Part shown: positions 24,425 through 33,371 of the stretch, one piece after another
Numbering within the stretch: the stretch's first letter is position 1
Layout: every line of letters starts with the position of its first letter
DNA from: Burkholderiales bacterium
Lineage (GTDB): Bacteria > Pseudomonadota > Gammaproteobacteria > Burkholderiales > Burkholderiaceae_C
Direction of reading: 5' to 3'
Length of the DNA: 40,700 nucleotides
NCBI GenBank assembly: GCA_019509985.1
Contig: JAEKLF010000098.1
Coordinates: 1 to 40,700, forward strand
The notes under the pieces: model-generated
The model's database searches: none
Told to the model about the DNA's origin: nothing
Seen by the model: only the letters and a program-made list of their open reading frames with translations
Position numbers and translations under genes: made by a program

Positions 24425-25900
24425 TCAACGCCGGATCGGCGAGCCGCCGCGCCAGGCCGGGTCGCTCCAGCGCTGGAAGGCGCCGAGCAAGGCCGGCTCG
24501 GGCGACTGGCGCTCGGTCGCCAGGCTGGCCAGCGACACGACCTCGAAGCTGCGCCGGTACTTGCCCTCGGCGCGGAACTCGCGCGCCAGCAGCATCTGCG
24601 CGCCACCCGGCACCCAGCCGGCGAACTCGGCCACGCCCAGGCCCGGCTGGGCCGGTGCGGGCGGCAGCACGTCGACATGCCAGCCGCCGGCCTTGCCGGG
24701 GTCCTTGACGAACAGCCACAGCTCGCGCCAGCCGTCCAGCGGCTGCACGGCCAGGGCCAGCGCGCGGCCTTCGCGGTTCAGCGACGCGGAGGCGAGCGCG
24801 ACCTGACCGAAACTGCAGCGGCGCACGGCGGTCTTGCCGGCTTCCTTCAGCTCGACGCAGCGCTCGCCGTCGGTGCCGGGTTGCAGCGCGAGCTGCAGGC
24901 TGCCGAAGTCGCGCGCCGCGGCCGCCGTGCCCAGCCAGCGCGCGGCGTTCACGCGCATGGCGGCGTCGGCATAGCTGGCCTGGTCGTCCTCGGTCAGTTC
25001 GGTCGGCACGATGCCGGCGAATTCGCTCAGGGCCGGCGCCGCTTCGCCGCCCGCGCCGCGGCGGGCCTGCTCAAACGCCAGGCTGGCGGCGACGGACGCG
25101 CGGCGCATCAGCAGTCGGTTCTTCCAGTGTGGCGCCAGGCTGCTCGCATCCACCTGGGCCAGCACCTGCTGGCGCCAGGCGTCGCGCACCTCCTGCTCGC
25201 GCACCGTGGCGCGCGGGTTCACGCAGTCGGGCCGAGTCAGCGCCAGCGCGGCGCGTACGCGCTGCTCCGGCGTGGCGGCCGTGGCCAGCACGCGGCGGAA
25301 GGCCTCGCCGTCGTAGCAGACCTGAACGCGGCCTTCTTCGGCCTCGAAGGAATCGAACTTCAGGCCGTAGCGCGTGGCCACGTCGATCTGCGCGGCGAGC
25401 TGGCCCTCGGTGGGCTTGGCGGCCGGCGTCGACGCGCGGTCGGCGATGCGCTCGGCGAAGGTGCCCATCGCATCCAGCGCCTCGGCGCCGCCAGGGCCGG
25501 CCAGCTCGGCGGGCGTGGCCGCCTGCACATAGGCCGCGGCCAGGCCCAGGCCCAGGCCTTCGGTGCCGAACTGCTGGCGGGCCAGGCGCAGTTGCGACAG
25601 CAGTTCGGCGCTGGCGTTGTCGCCACGTGGCATCAGCAGGACCTGGCTCTTGCGCAGCCAGCCCCCGCGCTCGCGGCGGTAGTCCCACACCTGCCAGTGG
25701 TCGCCGCGCTCGGCGCGGATCTCCAGCGCCTCGCCGCGGCCCATCTGGGCCTGCAGCGAGGCCGTGTCGCGCGGCGCGCCGCGCAGCGGCGAGTCCTGCG
25801 ACACGAGGCCGGCGCGCGGAAAGTCCGGGGCGGCTTCCGCCTTCGTGATGACCAGGGCCGCCGCGGCGGCGGCCACGATGATGAGGGCCACTTTGCGCAT
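24425..25900 (-). CDS. Secreted SH3-like-domain protein
   Basis: A 491-residue protein with a signal peptide (RKVALIIVAAAAAALVITKAEA), then a bacterial SH3-like segment (SPLRGAPRDTASLQAQMGRGEALEIRAERGDHWQVWDYRRERGGWLRKSQVLL) at about residues 35-95. The remaining 390 residues are mixed alpha/beta with two Cys-containing stretches (CYDGEAF and CVELKEAGKTAVRRCSF), not recognised. ATG 25900 follows the SPFH stop by 3 bases, so co-translation is likely. A role in cell-wall contact or in an envelope complex with the SPFH protein is inference. Confidence 0.8.
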   Translation of the reverse strand: MRKVALIIVAAAAAALVITKAEAAPDFPRAGLVSQDSPLRGAPRDTASLQAQMGRGEALEIRAERGDHWQVWDYRRERGGWLRKSQVLLMPRGDNASAELLSQLRLARQQFGTEGLGLGLAAAYVQAATPAELAGPGGAEALDAMGTFAERIADRASTPAAKPTEGQLAAQIDVATRYGLKFDSFEAEEGRVQVCYDGEAFRRVLATAATPEQRVRAALALTRPDCVNPRATVREQEVRDAWRQQVLAQVDASSLAPHWKNRLLMRRASVAASLAFEQARRGAGGEAAPALSEFAGIVPTELTEDDQASYADAAMRVNAARWLGTAAAARDFGSLQLALQPGTDGERCVELKEAGKTAVRRCSFGQVALASASLNREGRALALAVQPLDGWRELWLFVKDPGKAGGWHVDVLPPAPAQPGLGVAEFAGWVPGGAQMLLAREFRAEGKYRRSFEVVSLASLATERQSPEPALLGAFQRWSDPAWRGGSPIRR

Positions 25901-25903
25901 GGC

Positions 25904-27163
25904 TTACTCCTTCTCGCCGTCTTGCTGTTGAGCGACGGCAGGCGTCGGCTTGGCCACGCCCAGCAAGGCGTTGCCGATGAAGCCGCCCGAGCCGGGCGGC
26001 GCGATGATGACCTGCACCTTGTCCGAGAGCTTGTCGGCCATGGCCTTCTGCACCAGCAGCGGGTGCTTGGTGATGAGCTCGCCCTCGGTCGCCATCTGCG
26101 CGGCATTGGCCTTGCCGACCTGCGTGACGCGGTAGGCCTCGGCCTCGGCCAGCTTCTGGCGTGCGGCGGCCTCGGCCTCCACCTCGATGCGACGCGCCTT
26201 GGCCGCGCCCTCGGCCTGCTTCACGCGGCTGGCGTTCTCGGCCTCGGCTTCCAGCGCGCGCTGCTCGATCTGCTTTTGCTTGAAGGGCAGCACATGCTTC
26301 ATCGCCTCTTCCTGCGCCTTGGCGGCAATGATCTGTTCGCGCCCTGCGGCCTCGGCGGCCGTCTCGCGGCGCACCTTGTCGGCGGCGGCCTCGAACTCGG
26401 TCTCCTTGACCTTCTTCTCCGAGATCTCCAGCGTGTAGCGCATGCGCTCGCTGGCCAGGCTGTCGGACAGCAGGCGGTCCATGCCGCGGCGGTAGTCGGG
26501 CGGCAGATCCACGGAGCCGATCTGCACGCCCTTGAGCAGGATGCCGTCGCTGGCGAGCTTGGTGCGCAGCTCGGCTTCCAGCGCCGCGGCGATCTCGGCG
26601 CGCTGGCTGGAGAAGATCTCGCGCACCGTGTGGCGGGCGATCTGCTTGTAGACGACGGCCTGCACGGCCGGGCTGATGACGTCGGCCTCGATGTTGTCCG
26701 GCAGCTTGCGCGACAGCTCGGGCAGGCGGCTCGTGTCGACCGCCCAGCGCACCGTCATGTCCAGGCCAAGCGACAGGCCTTCGACCGACTGCAGCGGCGT
26801 CGGGCCGCCGGCCTTGGCCAGCGACTCGGGGCGGTAGCTCTGGTCGCGCAGCGGGAACAGGCGCACCTCGTGCAGGCCGGGCAGCGCCAAGAAGCTGCCG
26901 TCGCGGAACTCGGTCGTGCCGCCGCTGAACTGGTTGGTGCGCAGCGCCGCCTGGCCGTGGGGCACGGCCTGCAGCGGCGGGTGGGTGACGACGGCATAGC
27001 CGGCGGCGGTGACGGCCGTGACGATGAGCAGCGGCGGCAGGGCGCGGCGCAGCGACAGCGCGGCGGTGGGCGCGACGGTGGATGCGACATCAAGGCCGCG
27101 GCTGGCCCCGCGGCTGAAGGCGTTGCGGATGGAAGCAGCGAGGATCTTGAGGCGTTGCAGCAT
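25904..27163 (-). CDS. SPFH/band-7 (stomatin/prohibitin-like) membrane protein
   Basis: A 419-residue SPFH protein. A membrane helix near residues 45-63 (PPLLIVTAVTAAGYAVV) precedes the SPFH domain (VPHGQAALRTN to RTKLASDGILLKGVQIGSVDLPPD). A long Ala/Glu/Lys coiled coil follows (about 220-370, AEAENASRVKQAEGAAKARRIEVEAEAAARQ), then a Gly/Pro C-terminus. This is the plan of prohibitin/HflK-type scaffolds that assemble rings or membrane microdomains. ATG 27163 heads the operon. No protease partner such as FtsH or NfeD is adjacent; the partner here is the SH3 protein. Confidence 0.88.
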   Translation of the reverse strand: MLQRLKILAASIRNAFSRGASRGLDVASTVAPTAALSLRRALPPLLIVTAVTAAGYAVVTHPPLQAVPHGQAALRTNQFSGGTTEFRDGSFLALPGLHEVRLFPLRDQSYRPESLAKAGGPTPLQSVEGLSLGLDMTVRWAVDTSRLPELSRKLPDNIEADVISPAVQAVVYKQIARHTVREIFSSQRAEIAAALEAELRTKLASDGILLKGVQIGSVDLPPDYRRGMDRLLSDSLASERMRYTLEISEKKVKETEFEAAADKVRRETAAEAAGREQIIAAKAQEEAMKHVLPFKQKQIEQRALEAEAENASRVKQAEGAAKARRIEVEAEAAARQKLAEAEAYRVTQVGKANAAQMATEGELITKHPLLVQKAMADKLSDKVQVIIAPPGSGGFIGNALLGVAKPTPAVAQQQDGEKE

Positions 27164-27405
27164 GGTGGGCTCCAGGGCGGTGGTGCATCGACTTGTGGTT
27201 GTCGCGATGCATGGCGGCCATGGTTCCCGGTGCTGCGGGAAGGGACGAGAGAGGCGCGGGGTGGCTGTCTTCCGGCAGGGCGGAAGGAATCCTCCGCGCG
27301 GGCCGGCGCTTCCTCATTCGAAGGGATTTGTCCCGCCAAGCCGGGACAGCCCGTGCGGCGCCGGCAATGAATACTGCCGGGAGCCTTGCTTCCAGGAAGA
27401 TCCAG

Positions 27406-27927
27406 ATGAAGAGCACATGGGTTGTTGTCGCCGGCCTGCTGGCCGGTTCCGCGGCATGGGCCGCCGAGATCACGGTGCCGATGAGCCTCGCCGAGAAGCA
27501 GGGCGACGGCCCGGCGCTGGGCACGGTCCGCATCGTCGAGACGCCTTACGGCCTGGCCTTCTACCCGGCGTTGAAGGGGCTGCCGCCGGGCCAGCATGGC
27601 TTTCACGTGCATGAGAAGCCCTCGTGCGCAGCCGGCGAAAGCGACGGCAACACGGTGCCGGCCCTGGCTGCGGGCGGCCACCTGGACCCGCTGGGCAGCA
27701 AGCACCACGGCGAGCCCTGGGGCGACGGCCACCTGGGCGACCTGCCGCCGCTGTACGTGGGCGCCGACGGCACCGCGGTGTCGCCCGTGCTCGGCCCGCG
27801 GCTCAAGCTGGCGGACGTGCGTGGCCACGCACTGATGATCCATGCCGGCGGCGACAACCACGCCGACCACCCGGCGCCGCTGGGCGGTGGCGGTGCGCGC
27901 GTGGGCTGCGGCGTGATCGGCGGCTAG
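27406..27927 (+). CDS. sodC: Periplasmic Cu/Zn superoxide dismutase
   Basis: A 173-residue SodC. The signal peptide is cleaved after AWA (residues 1-20). Metal ligands: His67 and His69 (GFHVH), His92, His101 and His109 (HHGEPWGDGHL), Asp112, His146. The conserved pair Cys74-Cys168 can form the disulfide, and the C-terminal GGARVGCGVIG is canonical. It dismutates superoxide in the periplasm. AGGAAG precedes ATG 27406. Divergent from the SPFH operon across about 240 bases in which I see no clear operator. Confidence 0.95.
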   Translation: MKSTWVVVAGLLAGSAAWAAEITVPMSLAEKQGDGPALGTVRIVETPYGLAFYPALKGLPPGQHGFHVHEKPSCAAGESDGNTVPALAAGGHLDPLGSKHHGEPWGDGHLGDLPPLYVGADGTAVSPVLGPRLKLADVRGHALMIHAGGDNHADHPAPLGGGGARVGCGVIGG

Positions 27928-27939
27928 CCCACCACGGCG

Positions 27940-27956
27940 TGCCGGCGCTCCCGGCA
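27940..27956. terminator. Candidate bidirectional hairpin between sodC and DUF2242 gene
   Basis: TGCCGG 27940-27945 and CCGGCA 27951-27956 form a 6-base stem with loop CGCTC, placed in the 76-base gap between convergent genes. There is no T-run, so strength as an intrinsic terminator is doubtful. Confidence 0.3.
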
Positions 27957-28003
27957 AGGTGCTGCCGAGACCCGGTCTTCGTGCCGGCGATGGGCCGGCG
28001 GGC

Positions 28004-28549
28004 TCAGTGCTCGGTGTTCTCGCGCAGCATGCGCTGCATCAGCGTGAAGAAGCGGTCGTAGAACTCGCCGGCTGGGATGGTCTCGGAGGCGACCTTGACC
28101 ATGGAATCCTGCGAGGACGACAGCGGCACCGAGATCGAGCCGATGGCGCTGACGCCCAGGCTGGCGGCGTTGGGGCTCTTCTTCAGCGCGTAGCGGTCCT
28201 GCTGGGCGCTGACGTAGGCGGTGGCGACCTGCTGCTTGGGGCCGTCGCCGACGCAGACGACATTGAAGGCGATCTCGACATGCACCTCGCCCTCGGGCTG
28301 GAAGTGCTTGGCGCCTTGCACGATGCCGCTGCCGGCCTTGCTGATGACGTAGCCCTGGCTCAGCAGCGCACGCCGTGCGGCCTCGCAGGTGTCGTTGACG
28401 TCGGCGTCGAACAGGCGCGAAAAGGTCTCCTCGGCGGCGAAGCTCTCGCCCTGGTAGACCGATTTCCTCGGCTTCTCGGGCAGGACGCCGCAGCCAACCA
28501 GCAGGATGCCGAGCAGGACCGGCAGGACAAGGGAACGGATGCGATGCAT
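28004..28549 (-). CDS. DUF2242 lipoprotein
   Basis: A 181-residue lipoprotein. The signal peptide ends in LLVGC (Cys21). The mature part CEAARRALLSQGYVISKAGSGIVQGAKHFQPEGEVHVEIAFNVVCVGD and QQDRYALKKSPNAASLGVSAIGSISVP matches DUF2242, a betaproteobacterial envelope family of unknown function. ATG 28549 is the family start. Convergent with sodC; no operon partner on its strand. Confidence 0.85.
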   Translation of the reverse strand: MHRIRSLVLPVLLGILLVGCGVLPEKPRKSVYQGESFAAEETFSRLFDADVNDTCEAARRALLSQGYVISKAGSGIVQGAKHFQPEGEVHVEIAFNVVCVGDGPKQQVATAYVSAQQDRYALKKSPNAASLGVSAIGSISVPLSSSQDSMVKVASETIPAGEFYDRFFTLMQRMLRENTEH

Positions 28550-28673
28550 GGCTGGATTATTCCGTCGTCGGCGCGGCGCCTGGTGATCGACGCCCGGCGG
28601 GCGTGCGGCCTTGCAGGTCGCGCCCGGTGACAGCCGGCAACGCGGCAGGCGGCGTGCCCGATGACAGGGCGTT

Positions 28674-29567
28674 TCAGGAGACGCCGTCGGCGAGGCCCGC
28701 CACCAACGCCGCCAGCCAGCCGCTGGCCGTGGCGGGGCGCCACACGAGGTGGACCTGCTCCACGCAGTCATAGGGGCAGTCCGGCACCATCAGGCGCACG
28801 AGGCCGGGATCCTGCGCGAGCGCAAAGTCCGGCACATAGGCCAGCGCCTGGCCGCTGCGCACCAGCGCGAGCAGCAGCTGCAGGTCGTCCAGCCAGAAGC
28901 GGATGCGCCGCGGCAGGCGGTCATCGCGCCAGCCATCGGCGCGGCTGCCGCGCTCCAGGCCGCAGAACATCGAGCGCTGCGGGCAGGCGAAGTCGTGCTG
29001 CAGCACGTCGGCGGTGGGCACCTCGCCGCGGCCGGACAGCGGGTGGCCGGCGCCAGCGGCGAGCTGCATGCGGATCTCGCTCAGGCGCACCGATGCGAGC
29101 CCGGCCGGCAGCGCGGCGCCCAGCGCCACGTCGGTCACCAGCGCCAGGTCGCCCTCGCCGCGGGCCAGCGCAGCCAGCGCGGCGTCCTCGAACAGGGTCA
29201 CGAAGGCCAGGCTGGCCCGCGGGTCGCGCGCCGAGAGCCGGGCCGCCAGCGCCGCGCCGAAACCCCACTGCAGCACCGCTGGCGCTAGCAGGCGGCAATG
29301 TGAGCGCAAGCTCACGCCGCGGAATTCGGCCGCGGTCTGGTCGGCCAGCGCGGTCAGCGCCAGCGCCCGTTCTCGCAGTCGCTCGCCGGCGGCGTTCAGG
29401 CGAATGGCCTTGCCGATGCGGTCGAACACGGGCGTGGCCAGCGAGGTCTCCAGCCGCTTGACGGCCTTGGACAGCGCCGACGGCGTCTGGTGCAACTCGT
29501 CGGCGGCAGCGCGCAGGTTGGCGTGCCGGGCAATGACGAGGAAAGTGCGCAGGTCGGCGATGTCCAC
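28674..29567 (-). CDS. LysR-family transcriptional regulator
   Basis: A 297-residue LysR protein: DLRTFLVIARHANLRAAADELHQTPSALSKAVKRLE is the helix-turn-helix, and the effector domain ends WLAALVAGLADGVS. The GTG at 29567 (VDIADL) gives the canonical N-terminus; the ribosome site is poor (ACACGAATT), so translation may be weak. Divergent from the oxidoreductase at 29646 with 78 bases between, so that gene is its probable target. Confidence 0.88.
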   Translation of the reverse strand: MDIADLRTFLVIARHANLRAAADELHQTPSALSKAVKRLETSLATPVFDRIGKAIRLNAAGERLRERALALTALADQTAAEFRGVSLRSHCRLLAPAVLQWGFGAALAARLSARDPRASLAFVTLFEDAALAALARGEGDLALVTDVALGAALPAGLASVRLSEIRMQLAAGAGHPLSGRGEVPTADVLQHDFACPQRSMFCGLERGSRADGWRDDRLPRRIRFWLDDLQLLLALVRSGQALAYVPDFALAQDPGLVRLMVPDCPYDCVEQVHLVWRPATASGWLAALVAGLADGVS

Positions 29568-29645
29568 AATTCGTGTCTTGTTGGGAACTGATTGTCGACT
29601 TTGTTTTGCTTCCTGAGAAACATGATGCCGAGAAGAATCGGCCGC

Positions 29646-30680
29646 ATGAATGCACAACTGAACAACCGGCAGTGGCTCTACCGCCGCCACCCCGAGGGCC
29701 TGGTCGGCCCCGAGCACTACGAACTGGTCACCACGCCGCTGGGCACGGCGCTGTCGGCCGGCGAGGTGCTGGTGCAGGCGCGCTACTGGTCGGTGGACCC
29801 GTACATGCGCATCAACCAGTCGCTGAAGCCCACCTACAACGAGCTGCCGCACGCGCTGGACACCGTGCAGACGGCCGGAGTTGTGGGTCGCGTGCTGGCC
29901 TCGTCGGTGCCGGCGCTCGTGGAGGGCGACTGGGTCGAAGGCATGCTGGGCTGGCAGACGCATGCGCGCGTCCACCATTCGGTGTTGCGCAAGCTCGACC
30001 CGACGCTCGCGCCACCGTCCACGGCCATCGGCGTGCTCGGCATGCCGGGGCGCACGGCCTGGTTCGGGCTGATGGAGTCGGGTGTTCCGAAGGCGGGCGA
30101 GGTCGTCGTCGTGTCCGGCGCGGCCGGCGCCGTGGGCTCGCTGGTCGCGCAGTTCGCGCTGAAGAACGGCTGCCGCGTGCTCGGCATTGCCGGCGGTGCG
30201 GCCAAGTGCGACTGGCTGCGCGACAGCCTCAGCCTGACCTGGGCTGTGGACTACAAGGCCTTCACCGACACGGCTGCGCTGGCCGATGAGATCAAGCGCC
30301 TGACCGGCGGCGTCGACGTCTACTTCGACAACGTCGGCGGCTGGATCACCGATGCGGTCATTCCTCTCATCAACCGCCGCGCCCGCATCGTCATCTGCGG
30401 CGCCATCAGCCAGTACTCGGGCGGGCTGGACGCACCCGAGCTCGGGCCGCGTTTCCTGCATCACATGCTCTACCAGCGCGCCACCATCCGAGGCATGCTG
30501 GCGCGCGACTACCTGCACCGCATGGACGAGATGCTGCACGTCGTCGGGCCGATGGTCCAGCGAGGCGAGATCGTCTTCGAGGAGACGGTGGTGAAGGGCT
30601 TCGAGCAACTGCCCGCCGCGCTGCAAAGCCTGTTCACGAGCGACCACCGCGGCAAGCTGATCGTGGAGGCTGAGGCATGA
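29646..30680 (+). CDS. Zinc-free MDR NADP-dependent oxidoreductase (CurA/PTGR-like)
   Basis: A 344-residue medium-chain reductase. SVDPYMR is the subfamily substrate-binding motif, VVVVSGAAGAVGSLVAQFAL the NADP loop, VDVYFDNVGG follows, and RATIRGML and DHRGKLIV are near the C-terminus. It lacks the Cys/His zinc sites, as in CurA and prostaglandin/alkenal reductases, which reduce alpha,beta-unsaturated carbonyls. ATG 29646 is preferred over 29592 because AGAAG precedes it and the family starts near here. Likely LysR target (28674). Confidence 0.9.
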   Translation: MNAQLNNRQWLYRRHPEGLVGPEHYELVTTPLGTALSAGEVLVQARYWSVDPYMRINQSLKPTYNELPHALDTVQTAGVVGRVLASSVPALVEGDWVEGMLGWQTHARVHHSVLRKLDPTLAPPSTAIGVLGMPGRTAWFGLMESGVPKAGEVVVVSGAAGAVGSLVAQFALKNGCRVLGIAGGAAKCDWLRDSLSLTWAVDYKAFTDTAALADEIKRLTGGVDVYFDNVGGWITDAVIPLINRRARIVICGAISQYSGGLDAPELGPRFLHHMLYQRATIRGMLARDYLHRMDEMLHVVGPMVQRGEIVFEETVVKGFEQLPAALQSLFTSDHRGKLIVEAEA

Positions 30681-31339
30681 AGCGCCGCGCCTTGCTGATG
30701 CTGGCCGGCCTGGCGTTGCTCGCCCGCGCCGAAGAGACCGCCGAGTCCGCGTTCGGCGGCCACGGCATGGCCGTCTTCGGCGGCCGCGAGGGCTTGTACG
30801 CCTCGCACCTGCCGATGTTCCATACGCCGCACGACAGCCAGGTGCTGCTGCGCTTCCACCTTGCGGACGCGGTGGCGGACCGGGCGCTGCGCGACACGCT
30901 GGCGCGCGAGCCGAAGCTGTGGACCTTCGACCCCGAGACGTTCGACCTGCTGCGCTTCGCCCCCGGCCACGCCGAGCCGCTGCGCGAGTTCAAGGCGCGT
31001 TTCTTCGAAGGTCATTTCGAGCGCGGCGGCAAGCCGCAGCCGGCCGACCAGCGCGTCGTCGTCGACGAGGTGCTGCTGTTCCGCCGCCTCGACCCTACTC
31101 CGCGCGCGGCGGCGACCGGCCGCTATCGCCTCATCGGCCAGGGCGGCGAGTGGTTCGCCTTCAAGCTCATCGACCGCCGGCCGGATTTCGATCACATCGT
31201 GCGCCTGGACGCGCCTCGGCGGCGCGGCGAAGCGGACGTCCCGTTGCAGGGTCTGGCCAGGCCTGACGCCGCCGTCCAGCGCGCCTTCAAGGCCAGGGGC
31301 TCGACCGAGGTCTATTTCGAGACCGACGACCTGCGCTGA
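30677..31339 (+). CDS. Secreted hypothetical protein
   Basis: A 220-residue protein. A short signal peptide (KRRALLMLAGLALLARAEE) is followed by FGGHGMAVFGGREGLYASHLPMFHTPHDSQVLLRFHL, a His/Gly-rich motif, and later VVVDEVLLFRRLDP and WFAFKLIDRRPDFDHIVRL. Similar uncharacterised exported proteins are familiar to me but I cannot name a domain. ATG 30677 overlaps the oxidoreductase stop by 4 bases, so co-expression is expected. Repeated His residues could bind metal; unproven. Confidence 0.75.
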   Translation: MKRRALLMLAGLALLARAEETAESAFGGHGMAVFGGREGLYASHLPMFHTPHDSQVLLRFHLADAVADRALRDTLAREPKLWTFDPETFDLLRFAPGHAEPLREFKARFFEGHFERGGKPQPADQRVVVDEVLLFRRLDPTPRAAATGRYRLIGQGGEWFAFKLIDRRPDFDHIVRLDAPRRRGEADVPLQGLARPDAAVQRAFKARGSTEVYFETDDLR

Positions 31340-31538
31340 GAATCGCCGCCAGCTCGGCCGCAGGTGGCCCCGAAACCAGGGTCTGGGCAGCTGGGTCGTC
31401 CCCGATCCATGGCGAGATCTTTTCGGGCTTGTCGATTCCGGCCGCCTGAATCGTCGTGGGGATGAGGCTGCAAAAAGGCGCCTCACCGAGCCCCAGCCAA
31501 GCACCCACGCACGACATCCTTCGGAAGGACACCCCGCG

Positions 31539-32192
31539 ATGAGCATCACGATTACCGCCTTTGAACGGTCGCCCGACGGCGGCAAGGGCCTGGCGCGCGA
31601 CACGCGCGTGCGCTGGGCGCTGGAAGAAGCCGGCCTGCCCTACCAGGTGCGCCTGGTGTCCTTCCGCGCGATGAAGGAGGCCGCGCATCTGGCGCTGAAT
31701 CCCTTCGGCCAGATCCCCACCTACGAGGAAGGCGAGCTCGCGCTGTTCGAGACCGGCGCCATCGTGATGCACATCGCAGAGCGCCACCCGGGCCTGTTCC
31801 CCGCCGATGCCAACGCAAGGGCGCGCGCCATCACGTGGATGTTCGCGGCGCTCAACACGGTCGAGCTTCCCATCCTCGAACTCGTCACGGTCAAGCTGAT
31901 GGAGGGCGACAAGCCCTGGAAGGCCGAGCGCACGCCCCTCGTGGAAGACCGGGTGCGCGCCCGAATGAACCAGCTGTCCGCGCGCCTGGGAGATGCGGAA
32001 TGCCTCGACGGCGGCTTCAGCGCGGGCGACCTGCTGATGGTGTCGGTGCTGCTGCGGCTTCGGCCCTCCGGCCTGCTGAACGAGTTTCCCAGCCTGGCCG
32101 CCTATGTCGCTCGCGGCGAAGCGCGGCCGGCCTACCAGCGGGCGTTCGCCGCGCAGCTGGCGGTCAACGCTGCGCCGTTGCCGGCGAGCTGA
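31539..32192 (+). CDS. Glutathione S-transferase-family protein
   Basis: A 217-residue GST. The thioredoxin-fold half contains TRVRWALEEAGLPYQVRLVSF, NPFGQIPTYEEGELALFETGAIVMHIAE (cis-Pro IP and the ES/ET loop). The C-terminal helical half ends in SAGDLLMVSVLLRL. A Ser or Tyr activating glutathione is not obvious near the N-terminus (SITITAFERS). GGAAGGAC precedes ATG 31539. It could detoxify electrophiles, consistent with the neighbouring enone-type reductase, but they are not clearly one operon (199-base gap). Confidence 0.85.
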   Translation: MSITITAFERSPDGGKGLARDTRVRWALEEAGLPYQVRLVSFRAMKEAAHLALNPFGQIPTYEEGELALFETGAIVMHIAERHPGLFPADANARARAITWMFAALNTVELPILELVTVKLMEGDKPWKAERTPLVEDRVRARMNQLSARLGDAECLDGGFSAGDLLMVSVLLRLRPSGLLNEFPSLAAYVARGEARPAYQRAFAAQLAVNAAPLPAS

Positions 32193-32542
32193 CCTGGAAG
32201 GCTGCGTCAACTTGTCGCCGCCAGTTCTGATGGTCTTCTCGCTTTCGAAATCACTTGCCACCAGGAACAATTTCCAATGCTGACGCAGACACTGCAAGAC
32301 GGGCCGCCTAGAGAGCGAATTGCGACAAGTGGCGTGCGCGGCTCTGCGGCCTGCGCGCTCCGTCGAGCACAAGAAGGCATTAGTGCCTTGCGGATTCGAA
32401 GGACGGCAATGGGCCTGAAGCTCTGGACGTTGCGACCGGCTACGGTCGGCCAGAACCGGCCGTACGGCTCCGAGGCAGAATGCACCCGATAGCAGTCATA
32501 GAAGGCGACGCAAGACGCGATGCCGGTTCACGAGGAGCGCTG
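32193..32542. other. Degraded intergenic stretch with hairpin
   Basis: About 350 bases without a supported gene. Contains the perfect inverted repeat CGACCG 32433-32438 and CGGTCG 32443-32448 with a GCTA loop, and the first copy of AGCAGTCAT at 32491-32499. No transposase, integrase or attachment site is seen. Confidence 0.4.
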
Positions 32543-32699
32543 ATGGCAGTCGGAGTAACGGCGAGCCTTGGCAACTACTTCGTGTCGAGCACCGGAGGCG
32601 ACGTGTTCCAAATACTCGAGGAGGCCCTGGCCGCCTCTGCCGAGGAAAAGCAAGATGCTGTTCTCCAGTAACGTGCTTCAGCCGTCCATAAGCAGTCAT
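32491..32699. repeat. Short direct repeat flanking the small ORF
   Basis: AGCAGTCAT occurs at 32491-32499 and again at 32691-32699, exactly 200 bases apart, bracketing the small ORF at 32543. Two exact 9-mers could be chance, but the surrounding sequence also looks like a worn intergenic repeat. Confidence 0.35.
32543..32671 (+). CDS. Possible 42-residue ORF
   Basis: AGGAG lies 5 bases before ATG 32543. The product (MAVGVTASLGNYFVSSTGGD, then VFQILEEALAASAEEKQDAVLQ) has an amphipathic C-terminal helix. An in-frame ATG at 32480 lacks a ribosome site. Not recognised; could be a gene remnant. Confidence 0.3.
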   Translation: MAVGVTASLGNYFVSSTGGDVFQILEEALAASAEEKQDAVLQ

Positions 32700-32768
32700 T
32701 CAGCCAATTGCCACCAATTCCGCGAGACCGGTCGTTCGCGGCGCATGCCAATCTAGAAGCCTTCGAAA

Positions 32769-33371
32769 ATGCCTCCATCAACTGAAGCCCTGCAACGACT
32801 GAGCGACTTCGCCTCTGGCAAAACCCCGGTGCCTGAGTTCGAGCAACAGCTCTACAACGATCCGGACATTGAAACATTGCTCTCGGCAGAGAGCGCTCCC
32901 CGATTTTGCCAAACGGGGACAACGCTGTTCCACTACCTGATTGGAATCGACCTCAGCGACCCAGGCCACGTGCTCAGCGCAAAGGACGTGTTGGTCTCGT
33001 TGCTCCAGAAGCACGGAATGACGACAACGCTGGACGGGGCCGCAACGGCGGAATATGCGCTGCTGCTCGATGCCCAGCCGCGCTGGCTGGACGCGGACGT
33101 CAAGTTCCTTGCCTCGTTACTCGCTGCCGCGCCATGTCTACCTTCCAAACAGAGAAAGGCATGGCTGCGCCAGAGAATCTTGGAGCTGTTCAAGTACGCC
33201 AAGCAGCCCCCGCGCTGGTTGCAGTCTCCAGCGTGGCCCATCGGAGATGCTGGCCCTTTGGTCTTCTTGGGGCAGTTTCCTGTCGCCGACTACTTTCATG
33301 ACGAGGCGGCGGTGTATGTTTTTCATGACCCGGCGAAGAACGCGTTCGCAACGCTCGTTCAGCACTGCTGA
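32769..33371 (+). CDS. Hypothetical protein, immunity-protein-like
   Basis: A 200-residue soluble acidic protein. The N-terminal half is helical (LQRLSDFASGKTPVPEFEQQLYND). The C-terminal PPRWLQSPAWPIGDAGPLVFLGQFPV recalls the segment found in several toxin-immunity and YwqG-like families, where such Trp/Pro-rich strands are common. No toxin gene is nearby. Codon use is lower-GC than in flanking genes. The ribosome site is weak. The immunity assignment is inference from style, not from a clear domain match. Confidence 0.6.
   Translation: MPPSTEALQRLSDFASGKTPVPEFEQQLYNDPDIETLLSAESAPRFCQTGTTLFHYLIGIDLSDPGHVLSAKDVLVSLLQKHGMTTTLDGAATAEYALLLDAQPRWLDADVKFLASLLAAAPCLPSKQRKAWLRQRILELFKYAKQPPRWLQSPAWPIGDAGPLVFLGQFPVADYFHDEAAVYVFHDPAKNAFATLVQHC

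Noticed and set aside
29592..29645. Earlier start for the MDR oxidoreductase
   Set aside because: Adds 18 residues not part of the family N-terminus; no ribosome site.
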